From Miltoncostaea marina (lineage in GTDB: Bacteria > Actinomycetota > Thermoleophilia > Miltoncostaeales > Miltoncostaeaceae): a stretch of DNA of 64,000 nt. A program made the position numbers and the translations under genes. The stretch is from positions 3,132,501-3,196,500 of the forward strand of contig NZ_CP064655.1 in assembly GCF_018141525.1 (NCBI RefSeq), given 5' to 3'. Shown piece by piece: positions 1 to 8,260 of this stretch (position 1 is its first letter; each line of letters opens with the position of its first letter). A model generated the notes under the pieces. The model saw nothing but the letters and a program-made list of their open reading frames with translations. It made no database searches and was not told the origin of the DNA.

Positions 1-508
1 GCCCGTGCCAGCCGGTGGACATCACGTCGACCAGCGGCAGCAGCGAGGCCTCGCGGTCCTCGCCGGCCAGCGCCTCGGGCATGCGGTGCAGGGTGGTGGC
101 GGCCAGCGGCACGCGCACGAACTCCGACTGGCCGCCCTGCACGTCGCCGCCGTGGCGCCAGGTGCGCGGCGCCCAGCCGAACATCGACCAGCGGACGCAG
201 GCGTAGGCCTTGCCCTCGCGGCAGAACCCGCACTCGCCGCACATCGTGGAGACGGAGGCCATCACGCGGTCGCCGGGGCGGACCCCCGCCTCCGGGCCGG
301 CCTCCTCGACGGTGCCGATGAACTCGTGCCCCAGGCGCGCGCCCGGCTGGAAGCCGAAGGCCTCGCCCGCGTTGAAGATGTGCAGGTCGGACCCGCAGAT
401 GCCGGCCATGGTGACCCGGACCACCGCGTCGCCCGGGTCGGCGATCCCCGGATCCGGCACGTCGGCGACGCGCACCTCGCGCGTGCCCTGGAAGGTGAGG
501 CCTCTCAT
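1..508 (-). CDS. Zinc-dependent alcohol dehydrogenase (3' part outside window)
   Basis: Medium-chain zinc-dependent dehydrogenase that would oxidise an alcohol or polyol with NAD(P). Only the first 169 residues are present; the gene runs off the left edge. The catalytic-zinc motif AGICGSD is followed by GHEFIG, and the structural-zinc lobe has the four cysteines spaced as CGECGFC...C. The nucleotide-binding domain is missing, so cofactor and substrate cannot be judged. ATG at 508 is preceded by a GGGGGAG ribosome site, and a TATCCT -10 lies further upstream. The OsmC gene is divergent. Confidence 0.85.
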   Translation of the reverse strand, partial: MRGLTFQGTREVRVADVPDPGIADPGDAVVRVTMAGICGSDLHIFNAGEAFGFQPGARLGHEFIGTVEEAGPEAGVRPGDRVMASVSTMCGECGFCREGKAYACVRWSMFGWAPRTWRHGGDVQGGQSEFVRVPLAATTLHRMPEALAGEDREASLLPLVDVMSTGWHG

Positions 509-540
509 CGCTCCCCCGCATCGATGCCCTGGACCGCCGC

Positions 541-546
541 AGGATA
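541..546 (-). promoter_or_regulatory. Probable -10 box of the alcohol dehydrogenase gene
   Basis: On the minus strand this reads TATCCT, about 32 nt before the ATG at 508. This leaves room for a short leader carrying the GGGGGAG ribosome site, unlike the leaderless arrangement seen at other genes here. No convincing -35 is visible. Confidence 0.4.
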
Positions 547-611
547 CGCGCCGCGCCGGGCGTGTGCGGATCGCTACGATCGCCCTCGATGGCCGAGGCG
601 CCGCACGCGGC

Positions 612-1082
612 GTGGCCGCCCGGTACCGGGACGACCCGGACCGGGCGCGGGTCACCGTGCGCGTCGCCACGGAGCTCACCGACGGGATGCGCTGCTCCAC
701 GACGGCCCGCTCGCACGTGGTGCACGCCGACGAGCCCCGCTCGCTCGGCGGCACCGACACCGCCCAGAGCCCCGTGGAGCTCATGCTCACCAGCCTCGCC
801 ACGTGCCAGGCGGTCACCTACCGGCTGTGGGCGTCCGAGCTCGGCATCGCGGTCGGGCGCATCGCGGTCGACGTGGAGGGCGACATCGACCTGCGCGGCT
901 TCCTCGGCGTGGCGGACGCCCCCGCGGGGTACGGCGCGATCCGCATCCGGGTCGCCGTGGAGGGCCCGGAGGCGCCGGAGCGCTACCGCGAGCTCGCCGC
1001 CGCCGCCGACGAGCACTGCCCGGTGCTGGACGTGCTGCGCCGGCCGGTGCAGGTGACGCGCGAGCTGGCGACGCCGGCGTGA
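612..1082 (+). CDS. OsmC family peroxiredoxin-like protein
   Basis: OsmC/Ohr-type proteins reduce organic hydroperoxides with a cysteine pair. Both expected cysteines are present: one in the helix motif SLATC and one in EHCPVLDVL. At 156 aa it matches the family length. The start is uncertain: GTG at 612 gives a normal N-terminus, and GTG at 564 is also in frame. A TACGAT box at 575-580 is placed as if to serve an ATG at 589, but that ATG is out of frame with the gene body. Divergent from the dehydrogenase. Confidence 0.8.
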   Translation: MAARYRDDPDRARVTVRVATELTDGMRCSTTARSHVVHADEPRSLGGTDTAQSPVELMLTSLATCQAVTYRLWASELGIAVGRIAVDVEGDIDLRGFLGVADAPAGYGAIRIRVAVEGPEAPERYRELAAAADEHCPVLDVLRRPVQVTRELATPA

Positions 1083-1088
1083 GCCGGG

Positions 1089-1889
1089 TCAGGTGATGAG
1101 CCGCGCGGTGATCGCGGCCACCGCCAGCCGCCAGGTCAGCAGGCCGAACGCCACCAGCACGCCGAGGTGCAGCAGGTCGACCGCCCCCTCCCAGCCGAAC
1201 ACCGCGTGCCGCACGAGCTCCACGAGGTGGTACAGCGGGTTGAACTGGGCCAGCACGCGGGCCCAGCCGGGCAGCTCGTCGAGCGGGAAGAAGGTGCCGG
1301 CCACCAGGAACAGCGGCGTCAGCACCGCGCTGATGACGTAGTTGAAGTTCTCGATCGCCTTCATGCGGCCGGCGATCGTGATGCCGAAGGCCGACCAGCC
1401 GAGCCCGGCGATGAAGGCGATGAACGGCACCGTCAGCATGCCCCAGCTCGGGTCGAGGCCGAAGACCATGGCGACGACCATCGGCGCGCAGCCGTAGACG
1501 CCCGCCCGGGCGGCCATCCACAGCATCTCGCCGGTGACGAGCTCCTCCGTGTCGACCGGCGCGGCGAGGATCGCGTCGTAGGTGTGCTGGTACTGGTACT
1601 TCACGAACGTGCCGAACATGGCCGGGAAGGCGCTCGAGAACAGGACCGCGGTCGCGACGGTCCCCGTGCCGACGAACTCCACGTAGCGGTAGCCGGCCAC
1701 GGTCGACACCAGCGAGCCGAAGCCGAAGCCGAACGCGAGCAGGTAGATGGTGGGCTCGACGGTCGACGAGAACGTCGTGGAGCGCCAGTACGACGAGAAG
1801 TTGATCACCTCGCGCACGAGCACGCCGGCCAGCGCCGGCCCCTCCAGGCGGCGCAGGCGCCGGCCGCCGGCGACCGGTCGGGTCGTCAC
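1089..1889 (-). CDS. ABC-2 type transporter permease (NodJ/DrrB-like)
   Basis: Membrane subunit of an ABC-2 exporter, 266 aa with about six hydrophobic segments, the usual size for the NodJ/DrrB type. The cytosolic N-terminus is followed by a hydrophobic stretch with GFGFGSLVS; the last membrane pair surrounds PLYHLVELVR, a position conserved in these permeases. It starts at GTG 1889, overlapping the ATPase stop by 4 nt (GTGA), so the two form one exporter. Substrate is unknown; lipid, polysaccharide or drug are typical for the family. Confidence 0.88.
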   Translation of the reverse strand: MTTRPVAGGRRLRRLEGPALAGVLVREVINFSSYWRSTTFSSTVEPTIYLLAFGFGFGSLVSTVAGYRYVEFVGTGTVATAVLFSSAFPAMFGTFVKYQYQHTYDAILAAPVDTEELVTGEMLWMAARAGVYGCAPMVVAMVFGLDPSWGMLTVPFIAFIAGLGWSAFGITIAGRMKAIENFNYVISAVLTPLFLVAGTFFPLDELPGWARVLAQFNPLYHLVELVRHAVFGWEGAVDLLHLGVLVAFGLLTWRLAVAAITARLIT

Positions 1890-2794
1890 GCGATGTCCTC
1901 CCCGGTGAGCAGCACGAAGACGTCCTCGAGGTTGGCCGGGCGGCGCTCCCCGTCGGGCGGCGGCGCGGTGCCGCGCTCCAGGGCGAGCACCGACACCGAC
2001 GTGCCGGTGCGGCGGGTGCGCAGCCCGGCGGCGGCCGCCTCGGCCTCGACCTCGGCCAGCCGGGCGGGCGGCCCGTAGACCTCGACCGCCTCGCCGCCGG
2101 CGTGCTCGCGCACCAGGTCACCCGGGGCGCCGGCCGCCACCGCGCGGCCGTGCGACATGATCGTCACCGTGTCGGCGAGGCGGGCGGCCTCCTCGATGTA
2201 GTGGGTGGACATCAGGATGGACACGCCCTCCGCGCGCAGCGCGCCGATGAGGGCCCACAGCTCCTGGCGCACCTGCGGGTCGAGGCCCACGGTGGGCTCG
2301 TCCATCAGCACGAGGCTCGGCCGGTGCACGAGCGCGCGGGCGATCAGCAGGCGCCGGCGCATGCCGCCCGACAGGGCGTCGACCCGGCTCGCGCGGCGGT
2401 CCGTGAGGTTGGCGATGGCGAGCGCCCGGTCGACCGCGGCGCGCCGCTCGTGGCGCGGCACGCGGTACAGGTACGTGAAGACGAGCAGGTTCTGCTCGAC
2501 GGTCAGCGTGGTGTCGAGGTTGTCGAGCTGCGGCACCACGCCGCACGCGGCGCGCGCCTGCTTCGACTCGCCCGGCAGGCGGAAGCCGAGCACCTCCAGC
2601 TCGCCCTCGTCGGCGATCGCCTGCGCCGTGAGCAGCTTCATCGTGGTGGACTTGCCGGCGCCGTTCGGGCCCAGCAGGCCGACGCACGAGCCGGCCGGCA
2701 CCTCGAGGTCGAGGCCGTCGACCGCCGTGATCGGGCCGTAGCGCTTCACGACGCCGCGCACCCGGATGGCGGGCGCGCCGCCGGGTGCGTGCAC
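1886..2794 (-). CDS. ABC-2 type transporter ATP-binding protein
   Basis: ATPase of the exporter formed with the next gene (DrrA/NodI type), 302 aa. Walker A GPNGAGKS lies at about residues 42-49, the signature LSGGMRRRL near 141 and Walker B LVLMDEP near 166, followed by STHYIEEA with the switch histidine. The C-terminal ~90 residues form the accessory domain typical of this subgroup. GTG at 2794 is chosen because it lies 14 nt after the chdC stop and places the domain normally. It sits in one minus-strand run with the sugar dehydrogenase and chdC. Confidence 0.9.
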   Translation of the reverse strand: MHAPGGAPAIRVRGVVKRYGPITAVDGLDLEVPAGSCVGLLGPNGAGKSTTMKLLTAQAIADEGELEVLGFRLPGESKQARAACGVVPQLDNLDTTLTVEQNLLVFTYLYRVPRHERRAAVDRALAIANLTDRRASRVDALSGGMRRRLLIARALVHRPSLVLMDEPTVGLDPQVRQELWALIGALRAEGVSILMSTHYIEEAARLADTVTIMSHGRAVAAGAPGDLVREHAGGEAVEVYGPPARLAEVEAEAAAAGLRTRRTGTSVSVLALERGTAPPPDGERRPANLEDVFVLLTGEDIA

Positions 2795-2808
2795 CCCCGC
2801 GGGCCCGC

Positions 2809-3576
2809 TCAGCCGGCGGGCTCGAGCACCCCGGCGCGGGCGAAGGCCGCCGCCGGGTCCATGACCAGGCCCACGAAGAACGGGCCGAACTCGCCGTAGC
2901 GGGCGCTCACCTCGTCGAAGCGCATCTCGTAGACGATCTCCTTGAGCGCCGCGGGGTCGTCGGCGAGCAGGGTGACGCCCCACTCCCAGTCGTCGAGCCC
3001 GGTGGAGCCCGTGATGAGCTGCAGCACCCGCCCGGCGTACGTGCGCCCCACCCGGGCGTGGCCGGCCATCAGCTCGCGCCGCGCCTCGAAGGGCAGCGCG
3101 TACCAGTTCTCGCCCGGCGCGCGGCGCTTCGACATGGGGTAGAAGCCGATCGCGGCCCGCCGCGGCAGGCGCGGGTGCAGGCGGGCGTCGTTGTACTTCG
3201 CCATGCGCTCGGACCACTCGGCCAGCTTCGCCTCGACGTCGGGCGCGCCGGCGGCCTCCAGCCGGGCGCGCTCCTGCTCGGCGGTGGAGGTGTACTCGCT
3301 GAGCTCGGTGAGCGAGACGTACGAGTACTCGGCCTCGAAGGGCCCCGCCAGGACCTCCTTCACGAGGCGGTCGATCGCGTCGAGGTCGGGGCCCAGGATC
3401 ATCAGGCCCAGGTCGGCGCTCGCCCCGAGCACCGAGAACGCGATCACCTGCTGGGGGTCCGTGGCCGTGAAGCGCTCGATCGCCGCGAGGGCGTCCGCGG
3501 CGCCGGGCGCGTCCCGGTCGGCGCGCAGCATGAGGTGGACGACGCCCCACCCGGTCGAGGGCCGCACCTCCGCCAT
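2809..3576 (-). CDS. chdC: Coproheme decarboxylase (HemQ/ChdC)
   Basis: Last step of the coproporphyrin-dependent heme pathway of Gram-positive bacteria: oxidative decarboxylation of coproheme to heme b. Chlorite-dismutase fold, 255 aa. The catalytic tyrosine is Tyr146 in GFYPMSK and the proximal heme ligand His173 in AGHARVGRTYAG. The conserved blocks LDDWEWGVTL and YEMRFDEVSARY separate it from true chlorite dismutases. ATG at 3576 overlaps the upstream stop by 4 nt. No other heme gene is in the window. Confidence 0.93.
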   Translation of the reverse strand: MAEVRPSTGWGVVHLMLRADRDAPGAADALAAIERFTATDPQQVIAFSVLGASADLGLMILGPDLDAIDRLVKEVLAGPFEAEYSYVSLTELSEYTSTAEQERARLEAAGAPDVEAKLAEWSERMAKYNDARLHPRLPRRAAIGFYPMSKRRAPGENWYALPFEARRELMAGHARVGRTYAGRVLQLITGSTGLDDWEWGVTLLADDPAALKEIVYEMRFDEVSARYGEFGPFFVGLVMDPAAAFARAGVLEPAG

Positions 3577-4811
3577 CAGGCGCCCAGCCGGTGGAGCGCG
3601 CCGTTGCCGATCACGTACAGGTCGCCGTTCAGGCCCTCGCCGAACGAGGTCACGTTGCCGAGCCGCGCCCCCAGGCGGCCGGTCTCCTCGCGCACCGCGC
3701 CGGGGCGCGGGCCGGCCCGCATGCTCCAGACGCGCCCGCTGCAGAAGTCGGCGTAGACGTAGCGCCCCCGCAGCCCGCCGGCGCGCGGCCCGCGCGCCAC
3801 GTAGCCGCCGGTCACCGAGCAGCCCGACGAGTGGCTGTACTGGGCGACCGGCGCGATCGGGCGCGAGCCCCGCACCGGGCCGCCGCCCGGGTACGGGGAG
3901 CGGCCCTCGAAGGCGTTCCAGCCGAAGTTGGCGCCGGCGCCGCGGCCGCGCGGGCGGAAGTCGATCTCCTCGACGGCGTTCTGGCCCACGTCGCCGATCC
4001 AGAGGTCGCCGCGCGCGCGGTCGAACGAGAAGCGCCAGGGGTTGCGCAGGCCGTAGCTGTAGATCTCGGGCCGCCCGCCGCCGCGCGCGAAGGGGTTGCC
4101 CGCGGGGATGCGGTAGCCCCGGCCGCGGCTGCGCCCGTCCACGTCGATGCGCAGCAGCTTGCCCAGCAGCGTGTCGGTGCGCTGGCCGTTGCCGTGCGGG
4201 TCGCCGCCCGAGCCGCCGTCGCCGGTGGCGATGTAGAGCATCCCGTCCGGCCCGAAGGCCAGGTGGCCGCCGTTGTGGTTGGCGTAGGGCTGGCGGATGC
4301 TCAGCAGCACGCGGGCGCTCCGCGGGTCGGCCCGCCGCGCGCCGGCGCGCCGGAACTCGACCACCCGGGTCGTGCCGGCGCGGTCGGTGTAGTTGACGAA
4401 GAAGCGGCCGGTGCGGGCGTAGCCGGGGTGGAACGCCAGGCCCAGCAGCCCGCGCTCGCCGCCGGAGGAGACGCGCCCGGACACGTCGAGGAAGGGCCGG
4501 GCCGCCAGGCGGCCGCGCTCCAGGATGCGGATCCGGCCGCTCTGCTGCACCACGAAGAGCCGGTTGGCCGCCCCCGGCGCCCCGGTGACGTAGAGGGCGT
4601 CGCCCAGCCCCCCGGCGACGCGGGTGAGGCGCACGCGCCCGGCCTGGTCCTGGCGCGCCGGGGCGCCCGCCGCCGGCGCGGACGCCGTCCCGGCGGTCCG
4701 CGGCGCGCTGGTGGCGGCCGCGGTGCCGCCGTCGTCCCCCGACCCGCAGGCCGCGAGCAGCGCGCCCGCGGCGACGGTCACGGCGACGGCGTGTCGGCCT
4801 CGGAGCACCAC
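3576..4811 (-). CDS. PQQ-dependent aldose/glucose dehydrogenase-like lipoprotein
   Basis: Six-bladed soluble glucose-dehydrogenase-type protein (GSDH family), which oxidises aldoses extracellularly with PQQ. The 411-aa product has a lipoprotein signal peptide with lipobox LLAAC (Cys22), a low-complexity linker, then the propeller: GERGLLGLAFHPGY, NHNGGHLAFGPDG, ATGDGGSGGDPHGNG, YGLRNPWRFSFD and FGWNAFEG are typical blade motifs. It is probably anchored outside the membrane. It overlaps chdC by 4 nt although no functional link is known. Many relatives are annotated only by homology, so cofactor and substrate are inferred. Confidence 0.85.
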   Translation of the reverse strand: MVLRGRHAVAVTVAAGALLAACGSGDDGGTAAATSAPRTAGTASAPAAGAPARQDQAGRVRLTRVAGGLGDALYVTGAPGAANRLFVVQQSGRIRILERGRLAARPFLDVSGRVSSGGERGLLGLAFHPGYARTGRFFVNYTDRAGTTRVVEFRRAGARRADPRSARVLLSIRQPYANHNGGHLAFGPDGMLYIATGDGGSGGDPHGNGQRTDTLLGKLLRIDVDGRSRGRGYRIPAGNPFARGGGRPEIYSYGLRNPWRFSFDRARGDLWIGDVGQNAVEEIDFRPRGRGAGANFGWNAFEGRSPYPGGGPVRGSRPIAPVAQYSHSSGCSVTGGYVARGPRAGGLRGRYVYADFCSGRVWSMRAGPRPGAVREETGRLGARLGNVTSFGEGLNGDLYVIGNGALHRLGA

Positions 4812-4906
4812 GGCGGCGAACGCTATCGCACGTCCGGCCGGGCGCGCGCGCAGGCGGGCCGGCCGCGGCTCGCCGCGGCCGGATCCATCCGTCTGGACCG
4901 CGTGCG

Positions 4907-5161
4907 CTAGGCGGTGGTGACCGGCTCGATCGCCGGCTGCACCGCCCGGCTCACCGTCACCGGCAGGAGGCGCACGAAGGCGTTGAGCTCCGCTGCGGGA
5001 GCGCCCTCGGCGAGACCCGTCACCAGTCGCTGCAGCACGGCCTCCTCGCGGGGGCCGAGCTCGCCGGCCACCGGGCTGAGCGCGTCGGTCAGCCGCTGGG
5101 CCACATCGGGATCGAGGACCTTGAAGGCCTCGAGGAGCTGAGCGGGGATTTCATCGGCCAT
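4907..5161 (-). CDS. Small hypothetical protein (84 aa)
   Basis: Unrecognised soluble acidic protein of 84 residues, predicted mostly helical, with no cysteines or membrane segment. ATG at 5161 is preferred over the in-frame ATG at 5170: a GATAAT box ends 7 nt upstream of 5161, so transcription would begin at or next to that ATG and would exclude the earlier one. It is divergent from the membrane protein starting at 5274. Confidence 0.6.
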   Translation of the reverse strand: MADEIPAQLLEAFKVLDPDVAQRLTDALSPVAGELGPREEAVLQRLVTGLAEGAPAAELNAFVRLLPVTVSRAVQPAIEPVTTA

Positions 5162-5168
5162 ACGGTGC

Positions 5169-5174
5169 ATTATC
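5169..5174 (-). promoter_or_regulatory. -10 box, leaderless type
   Basis: GATAAT on the minus strand, 7 nt from the ATG at 5161. Transcription would begin on or within a base or two of the start codon. It decides the start of the 84-aa gene. Confidence 0.55.
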
Positions 5175-5273
5175 GCACAGGCCGCGGCCGCCGTGCGGCC
5201 GCCGATCCCGCCCCCGTGCAGGGAACCGGGCGGGCCGCCACGAAGAGGGCTCCACCGAGCTTGGAGGCGGTCG

Positions 5274-5648
5274 GTGGACTGGTGGATGGCGGGGCTGGTG
5301 CTGTCGGCGCTGGTGGGGCTCGCGGCGTGGGACGTCGGGCGTCCCGGCCGCGCGTCGCCCGCGGCGCTCGGCACCCTGCGGGCGGTCGGCGGCCTGGGGC
5401 TGCTGGCGATGGCGGCCCTCGCGCTGAGCGCGGGCTCGATCCCCGGCGCCGTGGTCGCCGCCGTCGCGGCGGCGCCGCTGCTCGGCGGGCTGACGGGCCG
5501 GCTCACCCGGCCGCGCGCCGAGCAGGCGCCGGCCGGCGGGGCCCGCACGGCGCCGGCCGCGGGCCCGGGGGCCGCCGGGCAGGTCCCCGCGGCCCCCGCG
5601 ATCGCGGCCCCCGCGATCGCGGCCGAGGCGGAGCGCCGGGCGGCCTGA
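5274..5648 (+). CDS. Small membrane protein with Ala/Pro-rich tail
   Basis: No family recognised. The 124-aa product has two hydrophobic segments (about residues 6-22 and 35-65, the second possibly a hairpin) and an Ala/Pro/Gly-rich C-terminal tail containing a duplicated AIAAPAIAA. GTG at 5274 is chosen because GGAGG at 5263-5267 lies 6 nt upstream; ATG at 5286 is an alternative. The tail may be exaggerated low-complexity sequence, but codon use looks genuine. Confidence 0.55.
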   Translation: MDWWMAGLVLSALVGLAAWDVGRPGRASPAALGTLRAVGGLGLLAMAALALSAGSIPGAVVAAVAAAPLLGGLTGRLTRPRAEQAPAGGARTAPAAGPGAAGQVPAAPAIAAPAIAAEAERRAA

Positions 5649-5655
5649 CGCCCCG

Positions 5656-7416
5656 TCAGGAGCCGGGCACGGGCCGGCGGCCCGGGTCGCCCCGCTGGGG
5701 GCGCAGCAGCCAGCGCTCGATGCGGTCCAGCACCGGCTGGTGGCGCAGGGAGGGGATGGTCCAGCCGATGTCGGCGGTGCGCAGCAGCGCCACCTGCACG
5801 AGCGCGATCGCCTCGTCGAGGTCGACCGGGCCCGGCGGCAGGCCCACCGCGTCCATCGTCGCGAACAGCTCACGGCGCAGCCGCGGCCCGGCCACGTCCG
5901 GCAGGAAGAACGCATCCTTCACCGCGCCGCCGAGGCCGTCGAGGTCGACCAGCACCACGAGCGGCGAGACCCGCCCCTCCTCCTTGGCGACCGTGATCAC
6001 CAACTGCTGCTGGTCGGGCGCGTCGATCGGCGACGTCGCCCAGGCGGCCGCGGGGTGCGCGCCGAGCAGGCCCGCCACCGCCGGCCGCGGGCGCGCGAGC
6101 CGCCCGGCGGCGTCGCGCGCGGCGCGCCCCAGGCCGTGCGGCAGCACCACCGAGAGGGCGAGGCAGGCCTCCCGGCCGTCCTCGCCCGTCGCGGCGAGCG
6201 CCGTCAGCAGGGCCGGGGCGCCGTCGGGGCCCACTGCGGCCGCGACCTCCTCGGCCATCGCCTCGACCAGGTAGGAGCGGCCCGGGGCGACGATCGCGCG
6301 GGCGAGCCGCGACGCGGCCTCCCGGTCGCGCGCGGCCTCGCCGCCCACGACGGCCGCCCGGCCGCGCATGAACGCCGCCTGCGCGTCGAGGTCGCCGGCG
6401 ATGTCGGCCAGGCACTCGGCCACCTCGGCGGCCGGGGCGGCGTGGGCCAGGCCCGACTCGGCCCAGCGCCGCGCGCTGACCTCGTCGCCGCTGCGGAGGG
6501 CGATCAGCGCGGCCTCGTACCAGTTCTCGGGGTCGCCCTCGCCGAACGACGCGCGCAGGTGCCCGAGCGCCTCGTCGGGGCGGCCCGCCCGCGCCAGCAT
6601 CCGCGCCAGCGCCCGGCGCGCCGCGGGCGCCCGCTCGGGGGCGTGGCGGGCCAGCAGCCCCAGCAGGCGGGCCTGGACCTCCGCCGCCTCGTCGGGGCGC
6701 TCGTCGGCCATCAGCTCGTCCACCTCCTGCTCCAGCACGGCCGCCTCCTCGTCGGTGAGGCTCGCCCACGGCGTGCCGCGCGGCCCCACCCAGCCGAGGT
6801 GCACCTCGTAGCCCGCGTCGGCGAGCACGCGGGTCAGCGGCCGGCCGGCCTCGCGCAGGGCGCCGGGCCGGCCCGCCGCCACGCCCGCGACCACCGCGCC
6901 GAGGTGCGTGACCGGCGGCGCCAGGTGGGGGCGCCGCGTGCCCTCGCCGGCCAGGCGCGCCGCGACCGCCGCGACCAGCTCGCGCTCGTCGCCGGGCCGC
7001 GCGGCGGGCGCCGGCCCGCGGGCCAGCTCCACCGTCACCGCCCCCGTCGTCGCGTCGGTGACCCGCACCACCACCGTGTCGCCCGCCCGCGCGTCGCGCG
7101 GCAGCGGCAGCGGCCCGGCGACGCCGGCCACCTCGAGCGGAGCCAGGTCGCGCTCGAGGCACGCGGCGCCCGCCGCCGCGTCGGCCGGGGAGACCTCGGC
7201 CGTGAGCGCCAGCCCGTCGAGCGCCTGGGCGACGCTCGCCAGCCGGCCGTCGGGCAGCTCGATGACGCGCCGGTCGTCGCGGACCGCGCGCCGCACGGCG
7301 CCGGCCGGATCGCGCGCCCGGGTGACGCCGGCGCGCGTCAGCTCGGCCCCCAGGCGGTCCGCCCCGAGCGGCCCGGCGGCGAGGAGCGAGAGCACGGCGT
7401 CGGCGATGCGCCCCAT
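5656..7416 (-). CDS. Hypothetical protein with N-terminal HTH-like domain and helical repeats
   Basis: A 586-aa soluble protein I cannot assign. Residues 1-65 resemble a winged helix (ADAVLSLLAAGPLGADRLG, then a wing-like IELPDGRLASV). The centre is helical and TPR-like, for example ARMLARAGRPDEALGHLRAS and WYEAALIALRSGDEVSARRW. The C-terminal ~120 residues carry a beta segment QQQLVITVAKEEGRVSPLVV and end near RIERWLLRPQRG. No catalytic motif is visible. ATG at 7416 is supported by a TATCCT box 7 nt upstream; the reading frame stays open further upstream but only through the repeat region. Confidence 0.7.
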   Translation of the reverse strand: MGRIADAVLSLLAAGPLGADRLGAELTRAGVTRARDPAGAVRRAVRDDRRVIELPDGRLASVAQALDGLALTAEVSPADAAAGAACLERDLAPLEVAGVAGPLPLPRDARAGDTVVVRVTDATTGAVTVELARGPAPAARPGDERELVAAVAARLAGEGTRRPHLAPPVTHLGAVVAGVAAGRPGALREAGRPLTRVLADAGYEVHLGWVGPRGTPWASLTDEEAAVLEQEVDELMADERPDEAAEVQARLLGLLARHAPERAPAARRALARMLARAGRPDEALGHLRASFGEGDPENWYEAALIALRSGDEVSARRWAESGLAHAAPAAEVAECLADIAGDLDAQAAFMRGRAAVVGGEAARDREAASRLARAIVAPGRSYLVEAMAEEVAAAVGPDGAPALLTALAATGEDGREACLALSVVLPHGLGRAARDAAGRLARPRPAVAGLLGAHPAAAWATSPIDAPDQQQLVITVAKEEGRVSPLVVLVDLDGLGGAVKDAFFLPDVAGPRLRRELFATMDAVGLPPGPVDLDEAIALVQVALLRTADIGWTIPSLRHQPVLDRIERWLLRPQRGDPGRRPVPGS

Positions 7417-7423
7417 GCGTCGG

Positions 7424-7429
7424 AGGATA
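7424..7429 (-). promoter_or_regulatory. -10 box, leaderless type
   Basis: TATCCT on the minus strand, 7 nt before the ATG at 7416. It fits the leaderless spacing seen elsewhere and supports this start over longer readings into the repeat region. Confidence 0.5.
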
Positions 7430-7553
7430 AGGAAGGCCCCGGACCCCCGGCCACGCCCCCGGGGCTCGTCGGCTGCCGCTGTCAGGTCGTGGTGCGGGGC
7501 GGTCCGGGGGTGAGGTGGTCCGGGCGGTTGGGGGGGGTGGTCGCGGTCCGTCC

Positions 7554-7763
7554 TCGGCGAGGTCGTCGACGGACCGGGTCGGCGGGGGCCGATCCGTGGC
7601 GCGGGGCGGGACCCGGCCCGTCCGTTGACGAGGTCGTCGACGGACCGGGTCGGCTGGGGACGATCCTGAGCGCGGGACGGGACCCGGCCCTGCGTTGACG
7701 ACGTCGTCCAAGGACGGTGTCGGCTGGGGCCGATCCATTGCGCGGGCGGGACCCGGCCCTGGC
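7554..7763. repeat. Three tandem ~70-bp imperfect repeats
   Basis: Three head-to-tail copies begin near 7554, 7624 and 7694; anchor positions a7560, a7631 and a7701 give periods of 71 and 70. Each copy has GTCGTC(GAC) near its start, then GGGTCGGC or GTGTCGGC, CGATCC and GGGACCCGGCCC. The third is the most diverged, with a GTCGTCCAAGGACG variant. The period does not favour a peptide repeat and no gene is evident. Confidence 0.75.
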
Positions 7764-7843
7764 GGGCCGGCTCGCGCTGGGCACGTTGTCGACCGCCATG
7801 CCCCGAGCGCGGGGGCCGGCCCACTTGCGGGGCCGGCCACGCG

Positions 7844-7872
7844 GCAAATCGCCCCTGGCCGGGGCGATTTGC
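7844..7872. repeat. Perfect 12-bp palindrome
   Basis: GCAAATCGCCCC and GGGGCGATTTGC pair perfectly around the 5-nt loop TGGCC. The AT bases within the stem are unusual in this GC-rich DNA. No T-run follows on either strand, so a classical terminator is unlikely. Its right arm runs into the dispersed hairpin element. Confidence 0.75.
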
Positions 7873-7912
7873 GGACCGGCGCACCGCCTTCGGCGGGGCG
7901 GGCGCCGGAACG
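7871..7912 (+). repeat. Dispersed hairpin element, copy 1
   Basis: A 42-bp sequence matching 27062-27103 at 39 positions. It folds as an outer stem CCGGCGC/GCGCCGG around an inner hairpin CCGCC-TTC-GGCGG. The inner stem differs from copy 2 by a compensating C-G to G-C swap, so pairing is kept. Intergenic, REP-like. Confidence 0.7.
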
Positions 7913-7961
7913 TGCACCACCGGATCCGTCCGTGGTGCGCGTGGGGTGTGCCCCGCGCCGT

Positions 7962-8028
7962 CGTGGCCGGTTACTGCACGCTCCCGCCTTCGGCGGTCGT
8001 GTCTCGATTACCCCGGATCACGGCCACG
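7962..8028. other. Structured intergenic block with 8-bp closing arm
   Basis: CGTGGCCG (7962-7969) pairs with CGGCCACG (8021-8028), enclosing a CCGCC-TTC-GGCGG hairpin at 7984-7996. The size is close to a tRNA, but no D-arm, anticodon arm or T-loop can be placed on either strand. It could be a small RNA or an extragenic palindrome; nothing indicates which. Confidence 0.4.
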
Positions 8029-8260
8029 TCGTCCGGGACGGATCGCGATCACCCCGCCCAGGACGGATCCGGAGTGCGATCCGTTCGCCGCGCGGCGCGC
8101 CCCGGCGGCGCGTCAGCGCCGACGGAGCCGCGCGGTGAGGGGCAATCTGCCGAATCGGCGCGCCCCGGCCGCCAGGCCGGAGCCGATTCGGCCGGCGCGC
8201 CCGGGGCGTACCCCGCTTCGACGCAGCCCGGGCCGACCGGCGAAGCCGGGCGGCCTGGGC

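Noticed and set aside
7962-8028. tRNA gene
   Set aside because: Only the closing arm fits; no anticodon arm, T-loop or D-loop can be placed on either strand.
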